Shown here piece after piece: positions 47,099 through 56,439 of a stretch of 64,000 nucleotides of DNA. The position numbers and the translations under genes are program-made. Origin of the DNA: Alkalimonas amylolytica (GTDB lineage: Bacteria; Pseudomonadota; Gammaproteobacteria; Enterobacterales; Alteromonadaceae); assembly GCF_900107845.1 (NCBI RefSeq), contig NZ_FNRM01000006.1:248001-312000 (forward strand). Reading direction: 5' to 3'. A model generated the notes under the pieces. That model was given only the letters and a program-made list of their open reading frames with translations. It was not told the DNA's origin and ran no database searches. Numbering within the stretch: position 1 is the first letter of the stretch; each line of letters starts with the position of its first letter.

Positions 47099-48319
47099 AT
47101 GGCCACCACAACCCCTTCGTCTTTACCTGTCACCGTGCTGTCCGGCTTTTTAGGTGCCGGCAAAACCACCCTGCTGAACCAGATCCTGCACAACCGCGAT
47201 GGTCTGCGCATTGCCGTGATTGTCAATGACATGAGTGAGATCAACATCGACGCGGCTCAGGTTAATCAGGAAGTTAGCTTGAACCGTGCCGAAGAAAAGC
47301 TGGTGGAAATGAGCAATGGCTGCATTTGCTGCACCTTGCGCGAGGATCTGCTGCTGGAAATTGGCAAGCTGGCCCAGGATGGCCGCTTTGATTATCTGGT
47401 GATTGAATCGACCGGCATTTCAGAGCCCTTGCCGGTGGCCGAAACCTTTACCTTTGAGCATGAAGATGGCAGCCGTTTAAGTGACATTGCCAGGCTGGAT
47501 ACCATGGTAACGGTGGTGGATGCAGCCAATTTTTTGCAGGATTACCAGCAGGCGAAGGATTTAGCCAGCACCGGTGAAAGCCTGGGCGACGAGGATGAAC
47601 GCAGTGTCGCCGATTTGCTGATAGAGCAGGTGGAGTTTTGCGATGTGCTGGTGATCAGCAAAGCGGACTTGGTGTCCGCGGAGCAACTGGCCAATTTGCA
47701 GGCGGTGCTAAAATCACTGAATCCACGGGCAAAGCAACTGCTCGCCGATCACGGCAAGGTGCCTTTGCACCAGCTGATCAACACCGGCTTGTTCGACTTT
47801 GAGCAAGCGGCTCAGGCACCGGGTTGGTTGCAGGAGCTGCGCGGCGAACACACCCCGGAAACCGAGGAGTACGGTATCAGCAGCTTTAGCTTCAGTGCCC
47901 GTCGCCCTTTTCACCCGGAGCGCTTTTATGCCTTTTTGCATCAGGACTGGCCGACCGGGCGCTTGTTGCGCTCTAAAGGCTACTTCTGGCTGGCGGCACC
48001 GGCCGACTATGCCTGGCAATGGCATCAGGCCGGCGGCATTGCCCGTTATGGCATGGCAGGCTTGTTCTGGCAGGCGGTGCCCCGCGCAGAATGGCCAGAG
48101 GATGATGAAAGCCAGGCCGCTATTTTGGCGCAATTTCAGGACCCCTTTGGTGACCGACGCCAGGAGTTGGTGTTTATTGGCCAGCAACTGGATAAGGCCG
48201 CCATGCTGGCGCAGCTGCACGCAGCCTTACTAACCGATGAGGAGCTGGCGTTAGGCGAAGCTGGCTGGCAAGACTTCGCCAACCCTTTTGCACAGAGCGC
48301 CGAAGAAGCTCTGACATAA
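47099..48319 (+). CDS. COG0523 GTPase, putative zinc chaperone
   Basis: COG0523 GTPases deliver metals to client proteins; the Zur-linked subgroup (ZigA/YeiR/ZNG1-like) serves zinc enzymes during starvation. The 406-residue product has the Walker A GFLGAGKTTLLN at 16-27, the metal-binding CxCC motif (C75, C77, C78 in NGCICCTLRED), the Walker B-like region DYLVIESTGISEPLPVAE, the guanine-recognition motif SKAD, and a CobW C-terminal domain (YGISSFSFSARRPFHPERFY). It sits between pyrC2 and a DUF1826 gene, matching the zinc-starvation cluster of pseudomonads. Confidence 0.93.
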   Translation: MATTTPSSLPVTVLSGFLGAGKTTLLNQILHNRDGLRIAVIVNDMSEINIDAAQVNQEVSLNRAEEKLVEMSNGCICCTLREDLLLEIGKLAQDGRFDYLVIESTGISEPLPVAETFTFEHEDGSRLSDIARLDTMVTVVDAANFLQDYQQAKDLASTGESLGDEDERSVADLLIEQVEFCDVLVISKADLVSAEQLANLQAVLKSLNPRAKQLLADHGKVPLHQLINTGLFDFEQAAQAPGWLQELRGEHTPETEEYGISSFSFSARRPFHPERFYAFLHQDWPTGRLLRSKGYFWLAAPADYAWQWHQAGGIARYGMAGLFWQAVPRAEWPEDDESQAAILAQFQDPFGDRRQELVFIGQQLDKAAMLAQLHAALLTDEELALGEAGWQDFANPFAQSAEEALT

Positions 48320-48338
48320 GCACCGAGGAAACCCAGGC

Positions 48339-48956
48339 ATGAGCACCATTGCACAGATTCGGCCAGAACCAACCTCTGAGCCAAACCCAGCCAACTCTTT
48401 TGCCAGACAGCAACTGGGAGCAGAGCGCGACAGCCTGCTGGCGATTTTTGAGCCCGATGTCAATTTGGCGGTCTGGCAGCGTGCATTAGCACCAGCTATA
48501 GACTCGTATTGCAAACGGTTGCTGGACCAACTGTCCTTGCCACTGCAACGCATGCTGCCCATCCAAGACATTGCCGATGCCTTGACGGAGGCACTGCCAG
48601 CTGGCGATGGCAAAACCGACTTTATCGGCGATATCCAGCTGCTGGCAGACATCTTTGCCTGCCTGATGGACTGTCCGCAGCTCGGGCTGCGCCTGCGGGT
48701 GCTCGATAAACCCATGTGCCCCAAGTTTCATACCGACCATCTGCTGTGCCGGCTGGTCTGCACCTACAGCGGCCCGGCGACCGAGTGGCATGGCGGGCTA
48801 ATTGCCCGACCTGAAACCACCATGCAATTGCAAACTGCCGATGTTGCGCTGCTCAAAGGCAGTGGCTGGGATGGCAGCCAATGCCATGCCATCAGTCACC
48901 GCTCACCGGCCAGTTCCGGCAAACGCCTGCTGCTGACACTCGACCCAGTCTGGTAG
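48339..48956 (+). CDS. DUF1826 family protein
   Basis: The 205-residue product resembles DUF1826 proteins, uncharacterised cytosolic proteins usually found beside COG0523 GTPases in Zur regulons. Visible features are the C-terminal block CPKFHTDHLLCRLVCTYSGPATEWH, which has Cys and His residues suited to metal binding, and HRSPASSGKRLLLTLDPVW at the end. It starts 19 bp after the COG0523 stop, so the two are likely co-transcribed. A role as a partner or client of the chaperone is an inference. Confidence 0.85.
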   Translation: MSTIAQIRPEPTSEPNPANSFARQQLGAERDSLLAIFEPDVNLAVWQRALAPAIDSYCKRLLDQLSLPLQRMLPIQDIADALTEALPAGDGKTDFIGDIQLLADIFACLMDCPQLGLRLRVLDKPMCPKFHTDHLLCRLVCTYSGPATEWHGGLIARPETTMQLQTADVALLKGSGWDGSQCHAISHRSPASSGKRLLLTLDPVW

Positions 48957-49038
48957 CCGTTTTCAGCCCAAAGCTTGTCCCTGAGCCATTTTTCTTTTAG
49001 GCTGCGGTGATTTTTTTATCCAATAACACGAGGTTTTT

Positions 49039-50589
49039 ATGACAACCCCGGTCTCAGACAGCCAAACCGGCTTTATTGCCTTTGTAGAACGTGTTGGCAG
49101 ACGGATCCCGGATCCGGTCATTATCTTTATCTATTTTCTGGTGGGCGCTTTGCTGCTAACCGCCCTGATGGGTGGCATCACCTTTGAAACCCATGGCGCT
49201 GGCGGGGTGCCTGTGGTACACGAAATTCAAAACATGCTGGCACGGGAAAACGTGGTCTGGCTGTTTGATAATGCCTTGCTGGCCAACTGGCTGGGCTTTG
49301 GCGGCGGCGTACTTGGAGTTATTCTGATTGTGATGCTCGGCGTGGGCATTGCCGAGCACTCTGGCTTGTTTGGCGCTGTGCTGAAAAAAATCAGCCGCGC
49401 CTTGCCAGTGAAGTGGCTGCCACTGCTGCTGGTTTTTTTAGGCATTATGAGCTCCATTGCGACCGATGCCGGTTATTTGATTTTGATCCCACTGGCTGGT
49501 TTGCTTTATGCAGGCTTGGGCAAGAATCCATTGATTGGTATGGCGGCCGCTTTTGCCGGCGTCTCGGCCGGCTTTAGCGCCAACCTGATCCCAGCAACGC
49601 CGATTGATGTGATCATTGGCGTCAATGCCCAGGTTTTTGCCGAGGCGCAGGGCATCCCCTTCGTCAATGCCGCTGGCGAGGCCTTAACGCCAGCCACCAT
49701 GCACTACTACTTCATCCTGGTGTCAACTTTTGTACTGGCTGCCGTCGGCGCCTGGGTTACGGTAAAGTTTGTCGGCCCACGACTGGAGCACAAGCCGTAC
49801 ACCGTCCCTGAAGATTTACAGATTTCCGACTTTGATGTCACGCCAGCAGAGCAGCGCGGCCTGCGCGCCTCCGGCATTGCCTTGCTACTGGCACTGGCCG
49901 CAGTCGCCGCTCTGGCACTGGGTCCACTGGCACCTTTCACCAATGAAGCCGGTCAGGAAGTGACGCCCTTTTTGAACAACATCATCCTGGTGATCACCTT
50001 TGTGTTTGCGGCCATCGGTATCGCCTTTGGCGTTGCCAGCGGCAAATTTGGCAGCATGATGGATGTGGTGAAAGCCATGGTGAAACAAATGGACACCATG
50101 GGTTACATCCTGGTACTGACCTTCTTCTGCTACAACTTTCTTGGCGTGCTCAGCTACAGCGGTCTTGGCGCCTACATCACCTACCTGGGTGCCAATGCAC
50201 TGATTTTACTGGGCTTGCAAAGCTACCCGGTGCTGTTGTTGATAGGCTTTGTGCTGGTGACTGCGCTGATTAACCTCTTTGTCGGCGGGCTTACCTCGAA
50301 GTGGATGCTGCTGGGACCGATTTTTATTCCGATGCTGTACATGGTAAACCCGGCGATGACGCCGGATCTGGTTGCTGCAGCCTTCCGGGTCGCCGATTCA
50401 GCCACCAACATCATTACCCCGATGATGACTTACGCCGGCATTATTCTGGCCTTTATGCGCAAATACAATCCAGAGCTGCGCTTTGGTGAAATGATTGCGA
50501 TGATGCTGCCTTATTCGCTGGCCTTTTTGGGCGTTTGGATCCTGCTGCTGGTTGGTTTCTTCAGCTTTGGTATCCCGCTCGGCTTTTAA
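49039..50589 (+). CDS. AbgT-family transporter (p-aminobenzoyl-glutamate type)
   Basis: AbgT-family proteins move p-aminobenzoyl-glutamate, and some members export sulfonamides. The 516-residue product has the family opening RVGRRIPDPVIIFIYFLVGALL, about 11-13 hydrophobic helices, and the re-entrant signature regions AGVSAGFSANLIPATPIDVIIG and RVADSATNIITPMM. It stands alone in transcription but follows the folE2-pyrC2-COG0523-DUF1826 run, so a tie to folate supply in zinc starvation is possible. No Zur-like site was found upstream. It ends 25 bp from a convergent gene. Confidence 0.92.
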   Translation: MTTPVSDSQTGFIAFVERVGRRIPDPVIIFIYFLVGALLLTALMGGITFETHGAGGVPVVHEIQNMLARENVVWLFDNALLANWLGFGGGVLGVILIVMLGVGIAEHSGLFGAVLKKISRALPVKWLPLLLVFLGIMSSIATDAGYLILIPLAGLLYAGLGKNPLIGMAAAFAGVSAGFSANLIPATPIDVIIGVNAQVFAEAQGIPFVNAAGEALTPATMHYYFILVSTFVLAAVGAWVTVKFVGPRLEHKPYTVPEDLQISDFDVTPAEQRGLRASGIALLLALAAVAALALGPLAPFTNEAGQEVTPFLNNIILVITFVFAAIGIAFGVASGKFGSMMDVVKAMVKQMDTMGYILVLTFFCYNFLGVLSYSGLGAYITYLGANALILLGLQSYPVLLLIGFVLVTALINLFVGGLTSKWMLLGPIFIPMLYMVNPAMTPDLVAAAFRVADSATNIITPMMTYAGIILAFMRKYNPELRFGEMIAMMLPYSLAFLGVWILLLVGFFSFGIPLGF

Positions 50590-50614
50590 GCGTGAACGAC
50601 ACTGGCGGCTTGCT

Positions 50615-51337
50615 TTAACGGTAATCCGCCAAAATCGCCTCCAGGCTGCCATCTTGCTTTAACGTCTCCAATGCACTGTTTAAACGCTGAATAACTTCAG
50701 TGGGCATGGCTGAATTGCAAGCCAGCCAAAGTTCGAACACTCGTTCGCTGGTGGCGACCGGAAACACCGGAATCCCCTCACGACGGGCGATAAAGGGACC
50801 ACCAACGGAGCCTGCCAGCCATAGATCTATGCGCCCGGATTGCAGCATGGCCAAATTGACCGGAATGTCCGTAACCCGCTCGACCCGAAGGCCTAAACTC
50901 TCGGCATAATCGGTAAAAGCATCCTCCGTCTGGCCGCCAATCCGAAATCCCCGTACCGATGCAAACTCAGCAAAACTGGATGCTGCGGGATCCAGACTGA
51001 ATAACTGCACCTGCTCCTGACTCAGGGGGCCAACCCATTGATAGATGCTTTCCCGTTCTTTGCTTCGCACGGCAGAAAAAAAACAGCTATCCGGCTCGGT
51101 CTGGGTAAAGCGCTGTGCACGGCCCCAGGGCACCACGGCAAAATTGCCTTGATAGCCTGTTTTGCTTAATGCCAGGCGCAACAACTCAACATTGATGCCA
51201 GCAACACCATCTGCAGCAGAGTAATTCCAGGGGGGATAATCTTCCGTGTATAAGTTTAAATGAGAGGCCTGCTCAGCCGGCACCACATAGGCGGCCAAGC
51301 ACAGCATTCCTATCACAGCAGCAACTTTTTGGCTCAC
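50615..51337 (-). CDS. Periplasmic solute-binding protein, family 3
   Basis: The 240-residue product is a type II periplasmic binding protein of the SBP_bac_3/amino-acid-binding kind, with a signal peptide (about 1-24), the opening LNLYTEDYPPWNYSAADGVAGINVELL, and two lobes. No permease or ATPase gene is adjacent, so it is an orphan, as is common in Shewanella-like genomes; it may serve as a sensor input or pair with a distant transporter. It is divergent from the histidine kinase gene with a 134-bp gap, which suggests but does not prove that it feeds that system. Confidence 0.88.
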   Translation of the reverse strand: MSQKVAAVIGMLCLAAYVVPAEQASHLNLYTEDYPPWNYSAADGVAGINVELLRLALSKTGYQGNFAVVPWGRAQRFTQTEPDSCFFSAVRSKERESIYQWVGPLSQEQVQLFSLDPAASSFAEFASVRGFRIGGQTEDAFTDYAESLGLRVERVTDIPVNLAMLQSGRIDLWLAGSVGGPFIARREGIPVFPVATSERVFELWLACNSAMPTEVIQRLNSALETLKQDGSLEAILADYR

Positions 51338-51471
51338 TTCATGATCACTTCTATCCAGCTATGCTCCCAGTCTAGAGCCCGGCAGCAACAATTGCCATAT
51401 TTAACCCCATTTTCATGATCGACCAGCGTAATGCCCCTATACTGACGACAAGACTGTCTGCGGGGCCAGCC

Positions 51472-53079
51472 ATGTATTTACGCAAACTGATCGTATCGCT
51501 CTGTATACTGGTAGGCATCAGCCTGCTGCTGTCTGGTATTGGTTTTTGGGCCCATCAGAACTCTGAGTTTCATACCAAGCGCAATCGCATTGCCAACCAG
51601 ATGCTGACCGAGTTTATTTCGCTGCGGGCCGATAAGCAGCGCCTGAAAGTCTGGCTGGCTGAGTACTTGCTAACCGACGACGCCAATACCGCTTTCCGTG
51701 ATACTCTGTTCGGCCGCATGCAACAGCAATTACACACCCTGGATCAACTGGCCATTCGCGATCAGCTTTACAGTACCAGCGAGCAGGACTTGCTGCTGAT
51801 TATGCAGCAGGTCAAAGTCATTTCCTTACTGCAATCCAATTTACACACGCTGGAACATGCACTGAAAACCCGCGAAATTGCCGCCTACCAGGATGATCTT
51901 GAGCGCTGGCGCACCCTGATTAGCTTGTTTGATAAGTTTCAGGACACCGATCTGTCTGAATTGTTACAGCAGGCCATTGCCGATCAAAAGCAGCGGGCCA
52001 GCAGTACTGAGGCGGATGCACTGTCTGCCGTGCAACAGGTGCAACACACCATGCTGCTGATCAGCCTGCTCGGTTTGCTGTTTGCCATTGTCATTGGCTG
52101 GCACTTATCCCGGGCCTTGAGCCAGCCATTGCAACGGCTGCTGGATGGTACCAAGCAATTGCAGCAAGGCAACTTTGCCCACCGCATTCAGGAACAGGGG
52201 CCAACCGAATTTGCCGAACTGGCCCGGCAATTTAACCTGATGTCAGGCTACATTGAAGCTTTTGCCCGCCAGGAGAAACAAAGCCAGCTTGCAACCGAGC
52301 AACGGGTGCAGGCCCGCACCGCCGAGCTGCAGCAAGCGCTGGCCCAACTGCATGAAACCGAGCACCGGCAAAAACAGTTGCTGACGGATATCAGCCATGA
52401 GCTGCGCACTCCGGCCACCAGCATTCAGGGTGAAGCCGAAATCAGCCTGCGCGGCAAGGACAAAGACAGCGCTGAATACAAAGAAGCCTTTGGCCGTATT
52501 CTGGCGGCCAGCCAGCAATTAAGCCGGCGCATTGAGGATTTGTTGCTGCTGGCAAGAGGTGAAGAGCGCTTGCTGCATGTGCACTTGCAACGCATCAGTG
52601 TATTTGATTTCCAGACTCTCGCCACGGCTACGGTGCAACAGCAACTAAGTAGCGGCTACCAGTTAGCGCTGAACATGCCAGCCAAGTTACCAGCCGACGC
52701 CTGGCTGCTGCTCGATGCAGACAAATTTGCCAGTGTGCTGCGCATTATTACCGACAATGCCCAACAGTATGCCGCCACTAACCCGCAGCTGCAGCTTAGC
52801 CTGGCACTGAGTGACAATGAGCTGCAGTTGGAGCTGTGCGATCAGGGCATTGGCATCAATGCAGAAGAACAGGAGCGCTTGTTCCAGCGCCACTTTCGCG
52901 GAACTGCCGCCCGCAATGCCCGGCCCGATGGTTTGGGAATAGGACTTTGCATTGCCAAAGCCATTATGGAAGCGCAGGATGGCACCATTGAGCTGCATCC
53001 CAATCAGCCTCAGGGCACCCGGGTGCGCCTTAGCCTCCCCCTTTTTAGCGGAACCCAGCATGAAAATACTGATTATTGA
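51472..53079 (+). CDS. Membrane sensor histidine kinase
   Basis: The 535-residue product has two membrane helices (about 5-26 and 192-214) around a helical periplasmic domain of about 165 residues. A HAMP domain (about 211-265), a coiled coil, a HisKA domain with H309 in DISHELRTPATSIQGE, and an HATPase with N- and G-box regions (ITDNAQQYA, DQGIGI and DGLGIGLCIAKAI) follow. The start at 51472 (MYLRKLIV) is chosen over an in-frame ATG at 51415 because it begins directly before the first helix. It overlaps the response regulator by 20 bases. The ligand is unknown. Confidence 0.9.
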   Translation: MYLRKLIVSLCILVGISLLLSGIGFWAHQNSEFHTKRNRIANQMLTEFISLRADKQRLKVWLAEYLLTDDANTAFRDTLFGRMQQQLHTLDQLAIRDQLYSTSEQDLLLIMQQVKVISLLQSNLHTLEHALKTREIAAYQDDLERWRTLISLFDKFQDTDLSELLQQAIADQKQRASSTEADALSAVQQVQHTMLLISLLGLLFAIVIGWHLSRALSQPLQRLLDGTKQLQQGNFAHRIQEQGPTEFAELARQFNLMSGYIEAFARQEKQSQLATEQRVQARTAELQQALAQLHETEHRQKQLLTDISHELRTPATSIQGEAEISLRGKDKDSAEYKEAFGRILAASQQLSRRIEDLLLLARGEERLLHVHLQRISVFDFQTLATATVQQQLSSGYQLALNMPAKLPADAWLLLDADKFASVLRIITDNAQQYAATNPQLQLSLALSDNELQLELCDQGIGINAEEQERLFQRHFRGTAARNARPDGLGIGLCIAKAIMEAQDGTIELHPNQPQGTRVRLSLPLFSGTQHENTDY

Positions 53080-53734
53080 AGACGACGAAAAAGTCGGCAG
53101 CTTTTTATCACGAGGCTTAAAAGCGGAAGGTTACCTGACCTTGCTGCTGCAGGATGGCCTGCATGCCTTGGAGATGGTACGGCAGTTTGAGCCGGATGTG
53201 ATTGTGCTCGATCGTATGCTGCCGCAACTGGATGGCCTGACCCTGTGTCAGCAAATCCGCAGCCAACAAATTCCGGCCCGTATTCTGATTTTATCTGCCC
53301 TGTCCGAAGTGGATGAGCGGGTACGGGGCCTGCGGGCCGGCGCCGATGACTATTTGGGTAAGCCGTTTCATTTTGAAGAGCTGTTAGCCCGGATTGAAGC
53401 CCTGGCGAAACGGGATGTCAGCAGCCTGCATCAACGTCAGTTGCAGGTGGCCGATCTGGTGCTGGATTTAGACAGCATGCAAGCCCAACGCGCCGGTAAA
53501 GCACTGCAATTAACGGCCAAGGAACTCGGCATTCTGGAATTACTGATGAGCAATAGCGGCAAAGTCTATAGCAGGGAACGGATCCTGACCAATGTCTGGG
53601 GTCTGAATGAAGATCCGCTCACCAACATCGTGGATGTGTACATGGCGCGGCTACGCAAAAAAATTGATGAATCCCATGCGGTCAAGCTGCTCCATACCCG
53701 CCGTGGTTTGGGTTATTGCTTGCAGCCAGAATAA
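53060..53734 (+). CDS. OmpR/PhoB-family response regulator
   Basis: The 224-residue product has a receiver domain with the acidic pocket EDDE (about 7-10), phospho-acceptor D51 (VIVLDRMLP), the switch S/T and K (GADDYLGKPF), and a C-terminal winged helix (TAKELGILELLMSNSGKVYSRERI and on). It is the partner of the overlapping upstream kinase. Its target genes are unknown; the divergent solute-binding protein gene is the nearest candidate. Confidence 0.95.
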   Translation: MKILIIEDDEKVGSFLSRGLKAEGYLTLLLQDGLHALEMVRQFEPDVIVLDRMLPQLDGLTLCQQIRSQQIPARILILSALSEVDERVRGLRAGADDYLGKPFHFEELLARIEALAKRDVSSLHQRQLQVADLVLDLDSMQAQRAGKALQLTAKELGILELLMSNSGKVYSRERILTNVWGLNEDPLTNIVDVYMARLRKKIDESHAVKLLHTRRGLGYCLQPE

Positions 53735-53769
53735 AAAAAAGGCTGGCCGCAGAGGAGGGATGGCCAGCC
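53733..53769 (-). terminator. Rho-independent terminator (minus strand)
   Basis: On the minus strand GGCTGGCC (53762-53769) pairs with GGCCAGCC (53741-53748) across a 13-base loop, followed by eight T (53733-53740). It serves the leftward gene ending at 53877. The T run overlaps the stop codon of the + strand regulator. Confidence 0.88.
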
Positions 53770-53876
53770 AAACTGGGTTGGGATGAACAACACTTACAGA
53801 AACAATAACCAGCTTACTCACTAAATAACGTTACCCTGGCAATGGCATCCTTGCCATTGCTCCCCTACTCGTCCGC

Positions 53877-54437
53877 TTAGTTGGCACTAAAAGGCAATGA
53901 CGAGTGATGCAGTACGATGCGCAGGGCGCCCTGCTCGTCTTTTTTGAAGCCCCAGGTTTTGTCCACGGTAGTGACAGCGCCACTGGCATCGGTCAGCATC
54001 ACATGGCCCATGGTCAGTGCCAGGTCGCCGTTGATGTACACCGCCGCATTGTTAAACTGATAACCGGTCCAGCCTTTTAGCGCAAAGCCACTGTCAGTAG
54101 GAAATGCGCTGTTGCCACCAACAAAATAGGCCAAAGCACCCTCGTAACTGGTACGAAAGGTTTGCTCGCCACTGGCCAGCGTAGGCTTAAACAAGACAGC
54201 ACCATGGCCGTAGCCATAAGCCGCATCCAGTACCGAGCGCGCTTTTTGTTCTGCCTTATCGCGGCCACCATCGGTGTAAGCAGAGCTGATAGCAATCAAC
54301 GCTTGCCCCCAAGCCTGTTGGGCAGCTTTCACCTCAGCTTCGGTGATGTTGTTGTTAACCACCGGCGCTGCAACTACCTGCAGAGCAGCCAGGCTAAGCA
54401 CGGTTCCAGAAATTACGGATACAATTCGAGTCGACAT
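53877..54437 (-). CDS. Secreted SnoaL/NTF2-like protein, unknown function
   Basis: I do not recognise a specific function. The 186-residue product has a signal peptide ending near ...LQVVAAP (about 24 residues) and a mature part with the shape of an NTF2/SnoaL-like cone: N-terminal helices (AAQQAWGQALIAISSAYTDGG), a linker, then strands (AVYINGDLALTMGHVMLTDA, TVDKTWGFKKDEQGALRIVLHHSS). The ending is typical of DUF4440-like proteins. It is monocistronic with a strong terminator. Confidence 0.7.
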   Translation of the reverse strand: MSTRIVSVISGTVLSLAALQVVAAPVVNNNITEAEVKAAQQAWGQALIAISSAYTDGGRDKAEQKARSVLDAAYGYGHGAVLFKPTLASGEQTFRTSYEGALAYFVGGNSAFPTDSGFALKGWTGYQFNNAAVYINGDLALTMGHVMLTDASGAVTTVDKTWGFKKDEQGALRIVLHHSSLPFSAN

Positions 54438-54577
54438 AGGTTTTCCTTTTCAGTGAAGGGTGCAGTCACACCGGACAGGGGTTACTTTACAACTCCGGCA
54501 TGAAGGGAAAACCGACTAAGGGATGAACACAACACAGCGAACAGATTAAAACAAGATGAACAGCACCAAGGCCGTAG

Positions 54578-55141
54578 TTAAGGGCGACGTTTCAGCAACT
54601 TGCGCTGCAAGGTGCGGCGATGCATACCCAGCACCCGGGCGGTTTGTGAGATATTGCCATCCTGCTTTGCCAGCACCCGCTGGATATGCTCCCATTCCAG
54701 TTGTTCCGGGCTGAGCAAACTGGGCGTTGGGCCTATGCCTGGTTGCTCAGCTGCCGGCGGGCCAGGCTCAGCAGGTAAGTCCCGGCCACAAAGTACCTGC
54801 AGCAACTGCTGAAAATCGACCGGTTTGGTCAGATAGTCGTCGGCACCTAATTTCACTGCCTGCACTGCATTGGCGATACTGCCATAGCCGGTTAACAGCA
54901 CAATCCGGCAGTTGGGAAGGGCTGTACGCAGTGGCTCAATAAAACTCAAGCCAGACTGGCCGGCAAAACGTAAATCCAGCAGGTAGGCATCGGCCTGCTC
55001 GGCAATCAGCTGGTCGCTGGTACAGGGCTCGGCAAAAGTCACCACGCTGGCACCGGTTTGCTCAAAGCGGCGTGCCAGGGTGCGCAGCAGCACCGCATCG
55101 TCATCGACCAAGACCAGCTTAATGTGTTCCGGCTCATTCAT
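54578..55141 (-). CDS. RegA/PrrA/ActR-type response regulator
   Basis: The 187-residue product has a receiver domain with the acidic pocket VDDD (12-15), phospho-acceptor D56 (YLLDLRFAGQSGL), and the GADDYLTKPVDF switch region. A Pro-rich linker and a C-terminal Fis-type helix-turn-helix (ISQTARVLGMHRRTLQRKLLKRRP) complete it. This architecture and the RTLQRKL ending are those of RegA-family redox regulators. It overlaps the kinase gene by four bases. Two RegA-box-like palindromes, one upstream of the kinase and one upstream of the TonB receptor, are its likely sites. Confidence 0.88.
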   Translation of the reverse strand: MNEPEHIKLVLVDDDAVLLRTLARRFEQTGASVVTFAEPCTSDQLIAEQADAYLLDLRFAGQSGLSFIEPLRTALPNCRIVLLTGYGSIANAVQAVKLGADDYLTKPVDFQQLLQVLCGRDLPAEPGPPAAEQPGIGPTPSLLSPEQLEWEHIQRVLAKQDGNISQTARVLGMHRRTLQRKLLKRRP

Positions 55142-56439
55142 ACATGCCTCCTTGGCAGCTCAATGCAGGTGAGCGCGCCATCGGCCAGATTACTGCGGAC
55201 AACCTTACCGCCTAATCGCTCAATGCTGGCATTGGCCAGAAACTGACCGATGCCAAGGCCCTGACTACTCAGCTGTGGCAAATGCCCCAGCTCCTGCAAG
55301 CGCTGCTCGGAAAATCCCTCGCCATAGTCGCGAATGCGAATGCTGCAGCCTTGCGCGCTGAGCTGGCAGGCAATTGAGAGCTTTGACTGTTGCCGCGCGA
55401 GGCTGGCATCGGCGGCATTATCCAGAATATTCAGCAGCGCCGCCGCTAAGCTTTGCGGCTCGGCCAGTAAAAAATCAGTAGCCTTACGGTCAAACTGGCA
55501 GTCGACTTCAATATCAGGCCGGCTGGCCAGCCAACGCTGCACCGTTTGCTCCGTCAGTGTTAATACCGGCTCGGCTTGCTGCGGCTGACGTAAACTGCCG
55601 GCATCCTGGCGCAGCTGCTGCACCAGATGCTGACAACGCTGCAATTGTTGTTGCAAATCCTTCAACTGGTCACTTTGAGCTGCGTCGACCTGAAGCTCAT
55701 CGGCAATCAGTGCCATGGTTTGAATCGGCGTGGCTAAATCATGGGCGGTATTGGCGGCAAAAGTGGCCAGTGCCAGCATTTGCTCCTGTTGCAGCTGCTG
55801 TTGCTGCAACTGGTTGAGCACCCTGGCTTGCTTACGAATTTGCCGGGCCTGAGCACTGATAAACCAGCTGATCAGTGCTGCAGAAAGCGCAAAAGCCCAC
55901 CACATTTGCAGCAGATGCTGATCAAAGCTGCCATGCCCAGCGCCATGATGCGCATGCGCCAGGATGGCCGCGTTTTCCGGCTGCAACTCCAACCAGGGAC
56001 CGGCAGCTGACAGCGCATTGAGATCACCCAATTGCAGCAGCAAGGTGTACGCCAGCACTGCAATCAGGGCCACCAGATAACACAAGCGGCCCGGCAACAA
56101 CACCGAAGCCATCGCCACCGGCAACAGCAACAGCGCGACCAGACCATTGCTGACCCCGCCGGTTAACAGCAGCATGCAGCACAGCAATACAATGTCGCCC
56201 ACGGCGTAGAGCGCATATAGCCGCATGCTGTAACGGTTGGCATGGGGCAGTAACGGCAATAACAAATTGGAGGCGGCAAAAAGGCCCAGCAAAAGCAACA
56301 GCAAAGGCCGGGAGCTGACCGGGTAATGCAACAGCAAGGCGGCCAACATCGCCAGTGCGATAAAGCCAATCACCCCCCAACGAAAGCGGGCTAACTGACG
56401 CAATTGGTGCTGCGGTTCAAGAACAGTCAGGGAGAGCAT
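55138..56439 (-). CDS. RegB/PrrB-type membrane sensor kinase
   Basis: The 433-residue product has six hydrophobic helices in the first 195 residues, the quinone-motif region GGVSNGL (94-100) in place of the family GGxxNPF, and the phospho-acceptor H233 in NTAHDLATPIQTMAL, which matches the RegB H-box HDLxTP. ATPase motifs (ILDNAADAS, DYGEGF and SQGLGIGQFLANA) follow. A histidine-rich loop (AHAHHGAGHGSFDQH, 161-175) precedes the sixth helix. The start at 56439 is preferred to 56457 on N-terminal length. The signal is probably redox state, with the divergent NPF noted. Confidence 0.88.
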   Translation of the reverse strand: MLSLTVLEPQHQLRQLARFRWGVIGFIALAMLAALLLHYPVSSRPLLLLLLGLFAASNLLLPLLPHANRYSMRLYALYAVGDIVLLCCMLLLTGGVSNGLVALLLLPVAMASVLLPGRLCYLVALIAVLAYTLLLQLGDLNALSAAGPWLELQPENAAILAHAHHGAGHGSFDQHLLQMWWAFALSAALISWFISAQARQIRKQARVLNQLQQQQLQQEQMLALATFAANTAHDLATPIQTMALIADELQVDAAQSDQLKDLQQQLQRCQHLVQQLRQDAGSLRQPQQAEPVLTLTEQTVQRWLASRPDIEVDCQFDRKATDFLLAEPQSLAAALLNILDNAADASLARQQSKLSIACQLSAQGCSIRIRDYGEGFSEQRLQELGHLPQLSSQGLGIGQFLANASIERLGGKVVRSNLADGALTCIELPRRHV

